This document shows positions 14,816 to 15,000 of a stretch of 15,000 bases of DNA, piece after piece. The stretch is from Symbiodinium natans. Its lineage: Eukaryota; Sar; Dinophyceae; Suessiales; Symbiodiniaceae. The notes beneath the pieces were generated by a model. That model made no database searches and was not told the DNA's origin. It saw only the letters and a list, made by a program, of their open reading frames with translations. The position numbers were made by a program, and so were the translations under genes. Where the stretch lies: NCBI GenBank assembly GCA_905221605.1, contig CAJNDS010002216.1:1-15000 (forward strand), given 5' to 3'. Within the stretch, counting starts at the first letter, position 1. Each line of letters opens with the position of its first letter.

Positions 14816-14985
14816 CCCTAAACCCCAAACCCTAGACTCTAAACCAATCTTGGAAGACACCTGCAGAAACTCTCTTCTTCTCTGCCCCCCCTCCTCCCCC
14901 CTCCCCCCTCCCCCCCCTCCCCCTCCTCCAACCCCCTCCCCACCCTCCCCCCTAAACCCTAAACTCTAAACCCTAAACCCTAAAT
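14816..14985 (-). repeat. C-rich telomere-like blocks with intervening polypyrimidine tract
   Basis: 14816-14843 holds decayed CCCTAAA words. 14868-14948 is almost pure C/T on the + strand (CTCCCCCC-type units). 14949-14985 is a block of five CCCTAAA copies with one CTCTAAA variant. The polypyrimidine tract could adopt triplex or i-motif structure. Confidence 0.88.
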
Positions 14986-15000
14986 TTCTTGGGATGCGAC

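Noticed and set aside
14742-14969. 75-codon frame ending in poly-Pro
   Set aside because: The Pro run is the polypyrimidine tract, and the frame ends inside CCCTAAA repeats.
14949-15000. Possible true chromosome end at the right edge
   Set aside because: Only five heptamers, followed by non-repetitive ATTTCTTGGGATGCGAC, and a right-hand terminal telomere should read TTTAGGG on the + strand, not CCCTAAA.

Overview
The window looks like subtelomeric or telomere-repeat-rich heterochromatin from a eukaryote with plant-type telomeres (TTTAGGG/CCCTAAA). That repeat is known from land plants, many green algae and some alveolates such as dinoflagellates and chromerids. The sequence alone does not say which. 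No complete protein-coding gene, tRNA or rRNA can be supported. There are no bacterial features: no operons, no ribosome-binding-site-led genes and no long ORF outside tandem repeats. Neither end is a terminal telomere, because telomeric blocks of both orientations are interspersed with other sequence.

Layout. (1) 1-3600: short telomere-like blocks that alternate between C-rich (CCCTAAA) and G-rich (TTTAGGG), separated by 30-280 bp islands of non-repetitive, often GC-rich sequence. Several islands look like small exons or exon relics. (2) 3640-4500: a 27-bp tandem duplication, an exon-like stretch on the minus strand, and a diverged ~190-230 bp duplication. (3) 4519-4870: two G-rich telomeric arrays; the second is one of the two longest clean ones. 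(4) 4870-5600: mostly unique sequence with one more exon-like stretch on the minus strand. (5) 5604-5920: degenerate CCCTAAA-like sequence.

(6) 5918-13469: a block packed with tandem arrays and bounded by a perfect 27-bp inverted repeat (5925-5951 and 13436-13462), with a 10-bp direct repeat just outside. In order it holds an (AGT)n microsatellite; a 5-kb three-module satellite built around GGACATACGACAAACCTCT, which switches orientation near 6810; a GATGGGG minisatellite; a 114-bp perfect CCCTAAA array; and a 1.6-kb array of ~311-bp units full of AAATCCCGGGATTT palindromes. In the last of these units the central core is flipped. The bracketing repeats may mark the ends of one large non-autonomous DNA transposon, but this is inference.

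(7) 13470-15000: more telomere-like blocks of both orientations, one with a three-variant higher-order pattern, an exon-like island, a hairpin, a (CT)n tract, a 15-G run and a polypyrimidine tract ending in CCCTAAA repeats.

No genes act together here in any way I can show. The content is structural: telomere-type DNA, satellites, palindromes and possible gene fragments.
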